From Bacteroidota bacterium (GTDB lineage: Bacteria > Bacteroidota > Bacteroidia > Bacteroidales > GCA-2748055), in NCBI GenBank assembly GCA_003648635.1, contig QMPQ01000005.1, forward strand, positions 1 to 41,859: a stretch of 41,859 bases of DNA, in the 5' to 3' direction. Positions 7,217-15,038 of this stretch are shown one piece after another. The notes under the pieces were generated by a model. That model was not told the origin of the DNA, ran no database searches, and worked only from the letters and a program-made list of their open reading frames with translations. Positions within the stretch are counted from its first letter, which is position 1. Every line of letters begins with the position of its first letter. Made by a program: the position numbers and the translations under genes.

Positions 7217-9922
7217 TTGCTTTACGTTCGATATAAGATATTTTTCATCATCTTACTAACTCTTCTGACAAGCAGCAAATTGCATGCTCAGCAGCAAGAT
7301 AGCGTTCAGGTGGCTGACTCAACAGACGTGGAAGCAATCTATGAGGCACTATCGGATAGCATCATGAGGGCTGATTCTCTGAACTTAGATACGCTGCTTA
7401 CAGCACAACCAGCGGGAGGGGAGATTGAAGCTATAGTTAAGTACGGTGCAACTGATTCACTGATTTTTGCTTTGGATAGAGGTGGAGTGGAGCTTTACGG
7501 TGATGCACATATCGAATATGAGGATATCACCCTGGACGCAGCATATATCCGGTATGAGATAGACTTAAATCTTGTGCTTGCAAACGGGCTGCCCGATTCC
7601 ACAGGTACTATCTCAGGTACCCCGGTTTTTAAAGATGCTGGTAACTCCTTCGAATCCAAGAGGCTGCAATATAACTTCAAGACCCAGAAAGGCTACATTG
7701 AAGAGGTGGTAACCCAGCAGGAGGGAGGTTTCCTGCATGCTGAACAGACCAAGAAACAAAGTAACGGGCACGTTCACCTTAAGGATGGCAAGTACACAAC
7801 TTGCGACGCGGAACATCCCCATTTCTATATTGCCATCACCAAAGGGATTAGTATGCCAGGCGATAAGATTATCTCGGGGCCTGCATACATTGTACTGGCG
7901 GATGTGCCATTACCCATCGGTCTTCCATTTGGATTCTTTCCCAATTCCCAGACCAAAACCTCTGGGATACTTATTCCAAAATATGGGGAGGAGCAAAGGA
8001 GGGGTTTTTACCTCAAGGAAGGGGGCTACTATTTTGCCATGAACGATTATATGGATCTGCGTGTGACAGGGGATATCTACTCAAATGGTACCTGGGGTGT
8101 CAGACTGGGGAGTAACTATAAGGTGAATTACAGATTTAACGGTAATCTGAATGTAAGGTATTTTAAGAATATTTCCGGATTTAAGGATGTGGAGGATAGC
8201 TATTCAGTGAGTAGGGACTACGCCATAGGCTGGAGCCATGGCCAGGATTCCAGGGCCAATCCCAACTCTTCCTTCAGGGCCAGTGTAAATCTTTCCAGTT
8301 CTTCTTACGATCAGAATCACTCCAATAACATCAACAATGCATTAAGGAGCACCAAACAGTCCAGTGTCTCATACACCAAATCCTTTCCTAACAGCCCCTT
8401 TAATTTAAGTACTTCCCTGAACCATATCCAGAACAGCAGTACCGGGGCGGTGAATATGACCCTGCCGAAGATCTCATTTAATATGTCCAGGATTACCCCC
8501 TTTAAACGTAAATCAGCCATCGGTCCCAAAAGGTTTTACGAAGATATTCAGTTTTCTTATACCAGTCTGATGGAGAACCGTATCAATACTACTGATACCC
8601 TGTTGTTTACCAGCTCGGTCTGGGATGATATGAAAAACGGATTCAAGCATAATATTCCCTTGAGCTTGAGTATCAGGCCCTTCAAAAAAACACCCATGCT
8701 GCAGAGTTTTGCCATTACCCCTTCTATGAACTACAATGGGGTGCTCTACAGCAAGCAAACTTATAAGGAGGTTAGATACGATGAGGATGGCGCATCGTAT
8801 ATCCATGAAGAGCTGATCAGTAAAATGTCCTATGCCCAATCATTTTTCCCCAGCATTGGGTCTGGATTGGCACCAAAGGTATATGGGATGTATACCTTTA
8901 AGGGTAAAGGCAGAATGGAACAAATACGGCATGTGATGACTCCAACGGCCTCTTTCTCCTACGTCCCGGATATGAGTGCCATTCAGGCGGATTACTACAG
9001 GGACCTGGTGGATCCGGAAACCGGTGATACCGTGGCAAGCTACTCCATCTATGAGGATCAGATTTACGGGACCCCAACATCCAGGGGGGCTTCTGGCTCG
9101 CTTAATTTATCACTTCGTAACAACATTGAGGCAAAAATGCGTTCAAAGGTCGATAGCATTGATGAACTACAGATGGTCAAAATACTGGACAACCTGAGTT
9201 TCAATACCAGCCTGAACCTTTTTCATAAGGATACCCTGACCCCTGCCTGGAACCCCATCACCTTCACAGGGAGTACCAGGATATTTAAGGAAAAACTGAA
9301 TCTCTCATTCAGGGGATCGATGGATCCCTTTGGATATGACACAGTCCGTAACCTCAATCGTACTGCTGAAACCTGGTATTCCCAGACAGGGAAACCTCTT
9401 CGCTTAACAAGCGCCAGTATGTCAGCTGGTTTCAACCTTAAATCGAAGAAGGAGACAACAGGAAGTAAAGCGGGACAGGAGGATATGGATCAGCAGTCTC
9501 AATTAAATAACCAAAACATGACCAGTGATGATCCCCTTGGGTCCTACGATCCAAATTTGGAGGAGTATTATGGTGATTATGTTGATTTTGATATTCCCTG
9601 GTCCTTGCGGGTGGATTACAGCTTCAGCTATACCAAACCGAGGGAGGATGTCAGGATCATTCAAACCCTGAGGGCCTCTGGCGATTTCAGCCTGTCGCCT
9701 AACTGGAAAATAGGCTTTAATACAGGATATGATCTGGACAAGAAGCAGTTTACTACAACCAATCTGAGCATATACAGGGATCTGCATTGCTGGGAAATGC
9801 GAGTCTCTGTGGTGCCATTTGGAAATTATAAATCCTATAACTTCCAAATCAACGCCAAATCCTCTATTCTGAAGGATCTGAAATACAACAAAAGAAAGAA
9901 CTGGCAAGATAATTTCAGGTAA
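7217..9922 (+). CDS. LptD-like LPS-assembly outer-membrane protein
   Basis: 901 residues. The only start that keeps the signal peptide (about 1-25, FIILLTLLTSSKLHAQ) is a TTG at 7217; the first in-frame ATG removes about 50 residues. An OstA/LptD-like beta-jellyroll domain follows at about 70-220 (AHIEYEDITLDAAYI, RLQYNFKTQKGYIEEV). The long C-terminal region has alternating aromatic/polar strands typical of a 26-strand barrel, ending in a conserved KDLKYNKRKNW motif. LptD delivers lipopolysaccharide to the cell surface with LptE. It is divergent from the amidase-MCE operon, so three envelope genes share a promoter zone. Bacteroidota LptD homologues are distant from E. coli LptD, hence no gene symbol. 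Confidence 0.88.
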   Translation: MLYVRYKIFFIILLTLLTSSKLHAQQQDSVQVADSTDVEAIYEALSDSIMRADSLNLDTLLTAQPAGGEIEAIVKYGATDSLIFALDRGGVELYGDAHIEYEDITLDAAYIRYEIDLNLVLANGLPDSTGTISGTPVFKDAGNSFESKRLQYNFKTQKGYIEEVVTQQEGGFLHAEQTKKQSNGHVHLKDGKYTTCDAEHPHFYIAITKGISMPGDKIISGPAYIVLADVPLPIGLPFGFFPNSQTKTSGILIPKYGEEQRRGFYLKEGGYYFAMNDYMDLRVTGDIYSNGTWGVRLGSNYKVNYRFNGNLNVRYFKNISGFKDVEDSYSVSRDYAIGWSHGQDSRANPNSSFRASVNLSSSSYDQNHSNNINNALRSTKQSSVSYTKSFPNSPFNLSTSLNHIQNSSTGAVNMTLPKISFNMSRITPFKRKSAIGPKRFYEDIQFSYTSLMENRINTTDTLLFTSSVWDDMKNGFKHNIPLSLSIRPFKKTPMLQSFAITPSMNYNGVLYSKQTYKEVRYDEDGASYIHEELISKMSYAQSFFPSIGSGLAPKVYGMYTFKGKGRMEQIRHVMTPTASFSYVPDMSAIQADYYRDLVDPETGDTVASYSIYEDQIYGTPTSRGASGSLNLSLRNNIEAKMRSKVDSIDELQMVKILDNLSFNTSLNLFHKDTLTPAWNPITFTGSTRIFKEKLNLSFRGSMDPFGYDTVRNLNRTAETWYSQTGKPLRLTSASMSAGFNLKSKKETTGSKAGQEDMDQQSQLNNQNMTSDDPLGSYDPNLEEYYGDYVDFDIPWSLRVDYSFSYTKPREDVRIIQTLRASGDFSLSPNWKIGFNTGYDLDKKQFTTTNLSIYRDLHCWEMRVSVVPFGNYKSYNFQINAKSSILKDLKYNKRKNWQDNFR

Positions 9923-9929
9923 CAGGGGT

Positions 9930-9964
9930 AAAAAAAAACCGCCCGGAATTTCTCCGGACGGTTT
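9930..9964 (-). terminator. Intrinsic terminator of the rpsF-rpsR-rplI operon
   Basis: AAACCG (9936-9941) pairs with CGGTTT (9959-9964) and CCGG (9943-9946) pairs with CCGG (9954-9957), with one mismatch. Leftward it is followed by a run of T. The hairpin also lies just after the rightward LptD-like stop and may act weakly for it (TTTCTGTT tail). Confidence 0.85.
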
Positions 9965-9985
9965 CTGTTATCAAAGTGATATAGT

Positions 9986-10432
9986 TTATTCAGATACGAT
10001 TTCGAAAGGAATATCCACAAGCACCTCTCTATGGAGTTTTACGGTAGCTGAATAGCTTCCGACCTCCTTAATCAGGTCGTCTTTAATGGAAATGTTTTTC
10101 CGTTCTATCTCAAATCCCTTTTCAATCAATGCCTCAGCTATCTGAATGGTATTGACTGAACCGAATATTTTACCCTTAGTGCTGGTCTTGGCACCAATGC
10201 TCAGACTTACTTCCTTCAGCTTTTCGGCCAGTTCCATAGCAGCTTCCTTAAGTTGCTTTTCTTTATGAGCACGCTGGCGAAGAATCTCCTCGTGAACCTT
10301 TTTATTCTGAGCCGTAGCGTTGATGGCAAAACCTTTGGGAATTAAGTAATTCCTGGCATAGCCGTTCTTTACGGCAATAATGTCGTCCTTATGTCCCAGA
10401 TTGGGCATGTCCTGTTTTAAGATCACATTCAT
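9986..10432 (-). CDS. rplI: 50S ribosomal protein L9
   Basis: 148 residues, normal length. The N-terminal rRNA-binding domain MNVILKQDMPNLGHKDDIIAVKNGYARNYLIPKGFA contains the L9 signature. A long central helix rich in K and E joins it to a C-terminal domain (about 80-148, KIFGSVNTIQIAEAL). Third gene of the rpsF-rpsR-rplI operon, 15 bases after rpsR. No ssb or priB lies between them, as is usual outside enterobacteria. A strong terminator follows. Confidence 0.98.
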   Translation of the reverse strand: MNVILKQDMPNLGHKDDIIAVKNGYARNYLIPKGFAINATAQNKKVHEEILRQRAHKEKQLKEAAMELAEKLKEVSLSIGAKTSTKGKIFGSVNTIQIAEALIEKGFEIERKNISIKDDLIKEVGSYSATVKLHREVLVDIPFEIVSE

Positions 10433-10447
10433 TTTTTCTTCCTCCTT

Positions 10448-10717
10448 TTACTTTAACATGTCAACTACATAAGGAAGCAGTGCCAGGTGACGTGCACGTT
10501 TGATAGCCACTGCTATTTTTCTCTGAAACTTCAGCGAAGTACCTGTGAGGCGCCTCGGAAGAATTTTCCCTTGCTCATTCAGGAATTTCTTCAGGAATTC
10601 GGGATCTTTATAATCAATGTATCTGAGACGGTTCTTTCTGAACCTGCAATACTTTTTCTTTTTAATCTCAACCGTTGGTGGAGTTAAATATCTGATTTCT
10701 GAATTGTCCTGTGCCAT
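10448..10717 (-). CDS. rpsR: 30S ribosomal protein S18
   Basis: 89 residues. The core signature is [20 protein letters not shown], followed by [30 protein letters not shown], which contacts S6 and the central domain of 16S rRNA. The start ATG overlaps the rpsF stop by one base (TAATG), so translation of the S6-S18 pair, which bind each other in the ribosome, is probably coupled. Confidence 0.98.
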   Translation of the reverse strand: MAQDNSEIRYLTPPTVEIKKKKYCRFRKNRLRYIDYKDPEFLKKFLNEQGKILPRRLTGTSLKFQRKIAVAIKRARHLALLPYVVDMLK

Positions 10718-11073
10718 TACTCTTTCTCCTGTTTTTGTTCTGCTGATTTTCTTGCTCTTTTCTTCTCTGCATAAACTACCGCATATTTCTCCATTTTCAT
10801 GGTTAGAAAGCGAAGGATTCGCTCATCCCTGCGATACTCAACTTCAAGTTTGGCGATCACGTCGGGCTCTACCCTGAACTCGATCAGATGGTAAAAGCCA
10901 GTGGATTTTTTCTGAATGGGATAGGCCAGCTTTTTCAGCCCCCAGTCCTCTTCGTAAACGATTTCACCTTTGCTATCGGTGACAATCTTTTTGAATTTTG
11001 CAACCGCTTCCTTCATCTGGCTTTCAGACAAAACGGGAGTAGCAATGAAAACGGTTTCGTATTGATTCAACAT
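10717..11073 (-). CDS. rpsF: 30S ribosomal protein S6
   Basis: 118 residues. The ferredoxin-like fold begins [15 protein letters not shown], then [22 protein letters not shown] and [20 protein letters not shown]. The C-terminal tail is short, basic and disordered ([15 protein letters not shown]). First gene of the ribosomal operon, with a near-perfect Bacteroidota promoter 33 bases upstream of the ATG. Confidence 0.98.
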   Translation of the reverse strand: MLNQYETVFIATPVLSESQMKEAVAKFKKIVTDSKGEIVYEEDWGLKKLAYPIQKKSTGFYHLIEFRVEPDVIAKLEVEYRRDERILRFLTMKMEKYAVVYAEKKRARKSAEQKQEKE

Positions 11074-11105
11074 TTATAAAAATTTAGTTAATAAAAAATC
11101 GACTG

Positions 11106-11137
11106 CAAAAGTAGGAAGTTTTTGAATAGCAGCCAAA
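11106..11137 (-). promoter_or_regulatory. Promoter of rpsF operon (-33 TTTG, N20, -7 TACTTTTG)
   Basis: Leftward TTTG (11137 to 11134), exactly 20 bases of spacer, then TACTTTTGC (-7 box 11113 to 11106, with the trailing C). This is a full match to the Bacteroidota sigma-70-type consensus and is the best promoter in the window. Confidence 0.88.
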
Positions 11138-11190
11138 AAGAAGTGCATTTATTTATCTGATATCTTGCGATATTACTTTAGTCTTTAAAC

Positions 11191-11221
11191 TTTTCCCTTT
11201 CTAACTTAGTTACTATCTTTG
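11191..11221 (+). promoter_or_regulatory. Promoter of dnaX (-7 TATCTTTG)
   Basis: TTTT at 11191-11194, a 19-base spacer and TATCTTTGC with the -7 box at 11214-11221. The -7 box covers a TTG that would otherwise give a longer dnaX frame, so the ATG at 11231 is the start. Only a few bases of 5' leader are expected. Confidence 0.75.
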
Positions 11222-11230
11222 CAAACGCTT

Positions 11231-12955
11231 ATGGAGAAATTTATTGTTTCAGCCAGGAAATACAGACCGGCGAGTTTTGTGGATGTGGTAGGCCAGCCTT
11301 CCATTACCACAACACTCAGGAACTCAATATTAAATAACCACCTTGGGCACGCCTACCTTTTCAGTGGTCCGCGAGGGGTGGGAAAAACCACATGCGCCCG
11401 GATTTTTGCCAAAACCATTAATTGCGAACAGATTTCTGATACCGGTGAAGCCTGTAATCAGTGTGAATCTTGTTTATCTTTTGATGAGAACCGTTCCTAT
11501 AGCATTCATGAACTGGATGCTGCTTCCAACAATTCAGTGGATGATATCAGGATACTTACAGAACAGGTAAGGATTCCCCCTCAGATTGGCAGCTATAGCA
11601 TCTACATTATAGATGAGGTACACATGCTCTCGCAGGCTGCATTTAACGCTTTTCTTAAAACCCTTGAAGAGCCTCCTGCCCATGCCATTTTTGTACTGGC
11701 TACCACCGAGAAACATAAGATCATACCTACCATCCTGTCCCGTTGCCAGATTTTTGATTTTAACAGGATCAGGGTCGAAGACGCAGTGGATTACCTGAAG
11801 CAGATTGCTGAAAAGGAGCACCTGGCTTATGAGGAGGATGCATTTCATGTTATCGCCCAGAAGGCAGATGGGGCCATGCGGGATGCACTCTCGATTTTTG
11901 ACCAGGTAGTCAGTTTTTCAGGGGAGAAAATCACCTACCAGGATGTGATTAATAATCTTAATATACTGGATTACGAGTATTACTTTAAACTCACCTTCTC
12001 CTTACTGGAGGGTGATGTTGCATCGGCCATGCTTCTTTTTGATGAGATACTTGCAAGTGGATTCGATTCCCGCAATTTTATCAATGGTTATGCAGCACAT
12101 CTGAGGGACCTGATGGTATGTAAGAATCCGGACACCATTCAGCTGATGGAGGTTGGTGCAGGGATTAAAGAGAAATATCTTAATCAATCTGCGGAGGTGA
12201 GCTTACCATTTCTATACGCGGGACTTGAGATTTGCAATCAGGCCGATATTCAGTTTAGAAGTAGCAGGAACCAGCGGCTTACCATTGAGCTGGCACTGGT
12301 AAAACTGGCCAACCTTTCAGAGGTTTCAAAAAAAAAAACAGTAGCGGAACCTGAAACTCCAAAAGCGGGTGAGCAAGCTTCACCGAAAGCTGAGCCTACA
12401 GAAACAGCAACGCAAACTTCACCTGATATTGCTCCACAGACCGGAAATGGTGCCAGCAACCTGGTCAGAACTACCGGAATCTCTATAAAAAATAGCTTGC
12501 AAGGCAGGGCCGCTTTCGAGGAAAGTGCAGATGATCATGTTTCAGAAGTGGAGGAAGAGAAGCAGCCAGATACAGAGAAACCTGCTTCGGCTGACCCAGA
12601 TGCAATAATTAATGCATGGAACGATTATGCGGCGTCCCTTGAGAAAAGAAAACCACGTATTCATAGTACGCTGGTTAATAACAGGCCTGTGCTCAGGGGC
12701 GATGGAGCAGTAATGCTCCTGCTTAACAGCGAAGCACAGCGTGATAATTTTATAAAAAATATTAAATCGGATCTTGTTGAATATATCCGGGGAGCAACTG
12801 GTCTCTCGAGTGTGGAAATCCTTACTGAAGTATCAGAAAATGAGCAAGTTGGGAAAAAGATTTACACTGAGCAGGATAAGTTGGATTTCCTGGTAAAGAA
12901 GAATCCTGAACTTGGTAAATTAAAGTCGCGCTTTAAGCTCGATTTTGACGATTGA
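11231..12955 (+). CDS. dnaX: DNA polymerase III tau (and possibly gamma) subunit DnaX
   Basis: Clamp-loader ATPase, 574 residues. Walker A GPRGVGKTTCA lies at about 41-51. A zinc module follows in CEQ...CNQCESC, then Walker B YIIDEVHML, an SRC motif (LSRCQIF) and domain III to about residue 365. A Pro/Ala/Glu-rich linker (about 370-410) leads to a C-terminal tau domain that binds the polymerase. At 12328-12338 an 11-base A run encodes S366-KKK-T370 at the boundary between core and linker. One extra A leads to a TGA after NSSGT and one fewer A leads to QTAG, so a ~370-374-residue gamma-like form is predicted. The start is ATG 11231 because the upstream TTG overlaps the -7 box. Confidence 0.97.
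   Translation: MEKFIVSARKYRPASFVDVVGQPSITTTLRNSILNNHLGHAYLFSGPRGVGKTTCARIFAKTINCEQISDTGEACNQCESCLSFDENRSYSIHELDAASNNSVDDIRILTEQVRIPPQIGSYSIYIIDEVHMLSQAAFNAFLKTLEEPPAHAIFVLATTEKHKIIPTILSRCQIFDFNRIRVEDAVDYLKQIAEKEHLAYEEDAFHVIAQKADGAMRDALSIFDQVVSFSGEKITYQDVINNLNILDYEYYFKLTFSLLEGDVASAMLLFDEILASGFDSRNFINGYAAHLRDLMVCKNPDTIQLMEVGAGIKEKYLNQSAEVSLPFLYAGLEICNQADIQFRSSRNQRLTIELALVKLANLSEVSKKKTVAEPETPKAGEQASPKAEPTETATQTSPDIAPQTGNGASNLVRTTGISIKNSLQGRAAFEESADDHVSEVEEEKQPDTEKPASADPDAIINAWNDYAASLEKRKPRIHSTLVNNRPVLRGDGAVMLLLNSEAQRDNFIKNIKSDLVEYIRGATGLSSVEILTEVSENEQVGKKIYTEQDKLDFLVKKNPELGKLKSRFKLDFDD
12311..12354 (+). promoter_or_regulatory. Candidate dnaX slippage site (A11 with upstream hairpin)
   Basis: A small stem AACCT (12311-12315) / AGGTT (12321-12325) is followed two bases later by eleven A (12328-12338). 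The -1 frame stops at TGA 12352-12354, and the +1 frame stops at TAG 12342-12344. The layout resembles known dnaX slippage or frameshift sites (Thermus A-run transcriptional slippage, E. coli AAAAAAG frameshift). Function here is inferred. Confidence 0.55.
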
Positions 12956-13006
12956 ACATTAAAGATTAATTTTTGTAATTAATTACCTAAACCATAAGAA
13001 AAAAAG

Positions 13007-14272
13007 ATGACCGGAGAAAAAATTACCAACCAGCTGGGAAAAATTACCGTTCCCGATTTTCCTATTGTTCCTTTTATTGAGGGAGATGGTACAGGTCCAG
13101 ACATTTGGGCTGCATCCGTCAGGGTACTGGATGCAGGTGTTGAGAAAGCCTACCAGGGAAAAAGAAAAATTATCTGGAAAGAGGTGTATGCTGGCGAAAA
13201 GGCCTTTAAAAAGACTGGCAAATGGTTGCCCGAAGAGACACTTGATATTATTCATGAACACATGGTAGCCATTAAAGGCCCCTTAACAACTCCCATAGGT
13301 GGAGGCATCAGATCACTGAATGTGGCATTGAGGCAAATACTTGATCTTTATGTTTGTCTTCGACCTGTTAGATATTATAAGGGAGTTCCCTCTCCGGTGA
13401 AGAGACCCGAAACCACCGATATGGTGATTTTTCGTGAAAACTCGGAGGATATCTACGCAGGCATTGAGTGGATGACCAATACGCCGGAAGGGGAGAAAAT
13501 CAAGAAATTCCTTCTGGATGAGATGGGGGTGTCTACGATACGTTTTCCTGAAAGCACTTCCATAGGTATCAAACCAATTTCAAAGGAAGGAACCGATCGT
13601 CTTGTTCGGGGAGCTATCCAGTATGCGGTTCGGAATAAGCTGCCATCTGTTACCCTGGTTCACAAAGGGAATATTATGAAGTTTACCGAGGGTCAATTCA
13701 AACAGTGGGGCTATGAACTGGCAGAAAAGGAATTTGGCGATGTGGTGTTTACCTGGAGTCAGTACGACAGGATTGCAGAAAAAGAGGGCAAGGCCCGGGC
13801 AGATGAAGCCCAGGATACAGCTCTTAAGGCAGGTAAAATTTTAATCAAAGATGTCATTGCGGATGCCTTCCTGCAACAAATTCTGACCCGTCCCGCTGAA
13901 TACTCAGTGATTGCTACCATGAACCTGAATGGCGACTATATTTCAGATGCGCTTGCAGCCATTGTTGGGGGAATCGGTATTGCACCTGGTGCCAATATTA
14001 ATTATGAGACCGGACATGCCATATTTGAGGCCACTCATGGGACTGCTCCTAAATATGCAGGACTGGACAAGGTGAACCCGGGATCGGTCATTCTTTCCGG
14101 AGTCATGATGCTTCAATATATGGGATGGGATGAAGCTGCAGATATGATACTGAAGGGGCTCCAGGCGGCTATTCTGAAGAAGAAAGTCACCTATGATTTT
14201 GCGCGACTGATGGATGACCCTACGGAGTTGAAGTGCTCAGAATTTGGCTCTGCCCTCATTGAAAATATGTAA
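13007..14272 (+). CDS. icd: NADP-dependent isocitrate dehydrogenase
   Basis: Oxidatively decarboxylates isocitrate to 2-oxoglutarate in the TCA cycle. 421 residues, close to the E. coli enzyme. N-terminal [12 protein letters not shown] is typical, and the substrate loop RSLNVALRQ carries S103 at the place of E. coli Ser113, the phosphorylation site. [12 protein letters not shown] and the family signature [19 protein letters not shown] are present, then HGTAPKYAG near the cofactor site. It lies 51 bases after dnaX; a weak -7 candidate (AATTTTTG) lies in that gap. Whether an IDH kinase exists cannot be judged here. Confidence 0.96.
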   Translation: MTGEKITNQLGKITVPDFPIVPFIEGDGTGPDIWAASVRVLDAGVEKAYQGKRKIIWKEVYAGEKAFKKTGKWLPEETLDIIHEHMVAIKGPLTTPIGGGIRSLNVALRQILDLYVCLRPVRYYKGVPSPVKRPETTDMVIFRENSEDIYAGIEWMTNTPEGEKIKKFLLDEMGVSTIRFPESTSIGIKPISKEGTDRLVRGAIQYAVRNKLPSVTLVHKGNIMKFTEGQFKQWGYELAEKEFGDVVFTWSQYDRIAEKEGKARADEAQDTALKAGKILIKDVIADAFLQQILTRPAEYSVIATMNLNGDYISDALAAIVGGIGIAPGANINYETGHAIFEATHGTAPKYAGLDKVNPGSVILSGVMMLQYMGWDEAADMILKGLQAAILKKKVTYDFARLMDDPTELKCSEFGSALIENM

Positions 14273-14303
14273 GCATTAACTACTAACCATTAACTATTAA
14301 TCC

Positions 14304-14810
14304 ATGCTACCAAAAAAAGTAGAAGAGATATTGAATGTACAGATTGAGAAGGAAGACTATTCTTCACAGCTGTACCTGTCCATGGCCACCTGGGCCGAAA
14401 ACAAAGGGTTTGAAGGCGTTTCAAACTGGCTCTATTCCCAGGCAGAAGAGGAGAGAATCCATATGTTGAAACTCGTAAAATATGTCAACGAGCGCGATGG
14501 TGTGGCTGTGATACCAGGGATTAAGAAGCCCCCGGCCGATTTTCAGGATATCTTTGTGGCTTTTGACCAGGTGTTGGCCCATGAAAAATACATCTCCGGC
14601 TCAATCAACGAGATTGTGGCTGTGTGTATTGCAGAGAATGACTATACGACCCAGAGCTGGATCCAGTGGTTTGTAAATGAACAGATAGAAGAGGAATCTT
14701 CCGTAAAGGCGATTATCGATAAATTGAATCTTCTGGGTAAGAACAACCTCTACATGTTTGACCGCGATATCATGTCTATGCGTGGCGGCGGAACAGCCAC
14801 TTCAGAATAA
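14304..14810 (+). CDS. Bacterial-type ferritin
   Basis: Iron-storage protein of the FtnA type, 168 residues. The four-helix bundle has ferroxidase ligands E17 (EKEDYSSQLYL), E50 and H53 (AEEERIHM), then a second-half pair near HEKYIS and NEQIEEES, the usual FtnA pattern. No heme-binding methionine arrangement of bacterioferritin is obvious. It stores iron as a ferric core in a 24-mer and limits Fenton chemistry. It follows icd by 31 bases and is closed by a rightward terminator. Confidence 0.95.
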   Translation: MLPKKVEEILNVQIEKEDYSSQLYLSMATWAENKGFEGVSNWLYSQAEEERIHMLKLVKYVNERDGVAVIPGIKKPPADFQDIFVAFDQVLAHEKYISGSINEIVAVCIAENDYTTQSWIQWFVNEQIEEESSVKAIIDKLNLLGKNNLYMFDRDIMSMRGGGTATSE

Positions 14811-14861
14811 GTGCCTGCAGTTCCAGGGGATATACATATTCTTCTTTAGTCTTATTGAATT

Positions 14862-14912
14862 ACAGGGATGTTAACTATGGATGCTTTAGCACTCAGCAGG
14901 CATCCCTGTTTT
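14862..14912 (+). terminator. Terminator after ferritin, with a competing inner hairpin
   Basis: CAGGGATG (14863-14870) pairs with CATCCCTG (14901-14908), followed by five T. An alternative stem GGATGC (14879-14884) / GCATCC (14900-14905) uses the same right arm, so two structures exclude each other. Confidence 0.75.
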
Positions 14913-14988
14913 TGCATATTACTGACAAATTCGCCGGATTTTAATATTGGTATACTATTTGAAAGTACAGGACCGATAAAAAAGGGTA

Positions 14989-14996
14989 AATTTGTC
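14989..14996 (+). promoter_or_regulatory. -7 box of secA (TAAATTTG)
   Basis: Exact TAnnTTTG match 42 bases before the secA ATG. A TTTG at 14960-14963 is 25 bases upstream, a longer gap than the usual 19-21, so the -33 element is uncertain. Confidence 0.5.
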
Positions 14997-15038
14997 CTTT
15001 CTCGACAATTATTATAAACAAAATAATCACATCGGATC

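Noticed and set aside
9503-9907. A 134-codon minus-strand frame inside the LptD-like gene
   Set aside because: A shadow of the barrel coding region with no recognisable features.
11219-11230. TTG start for dnaX
   Set aside because: It lies inside the -7 box TATCTTTG; ATG 11231 gives the conserved MEKFIVSARKYRP beginning.
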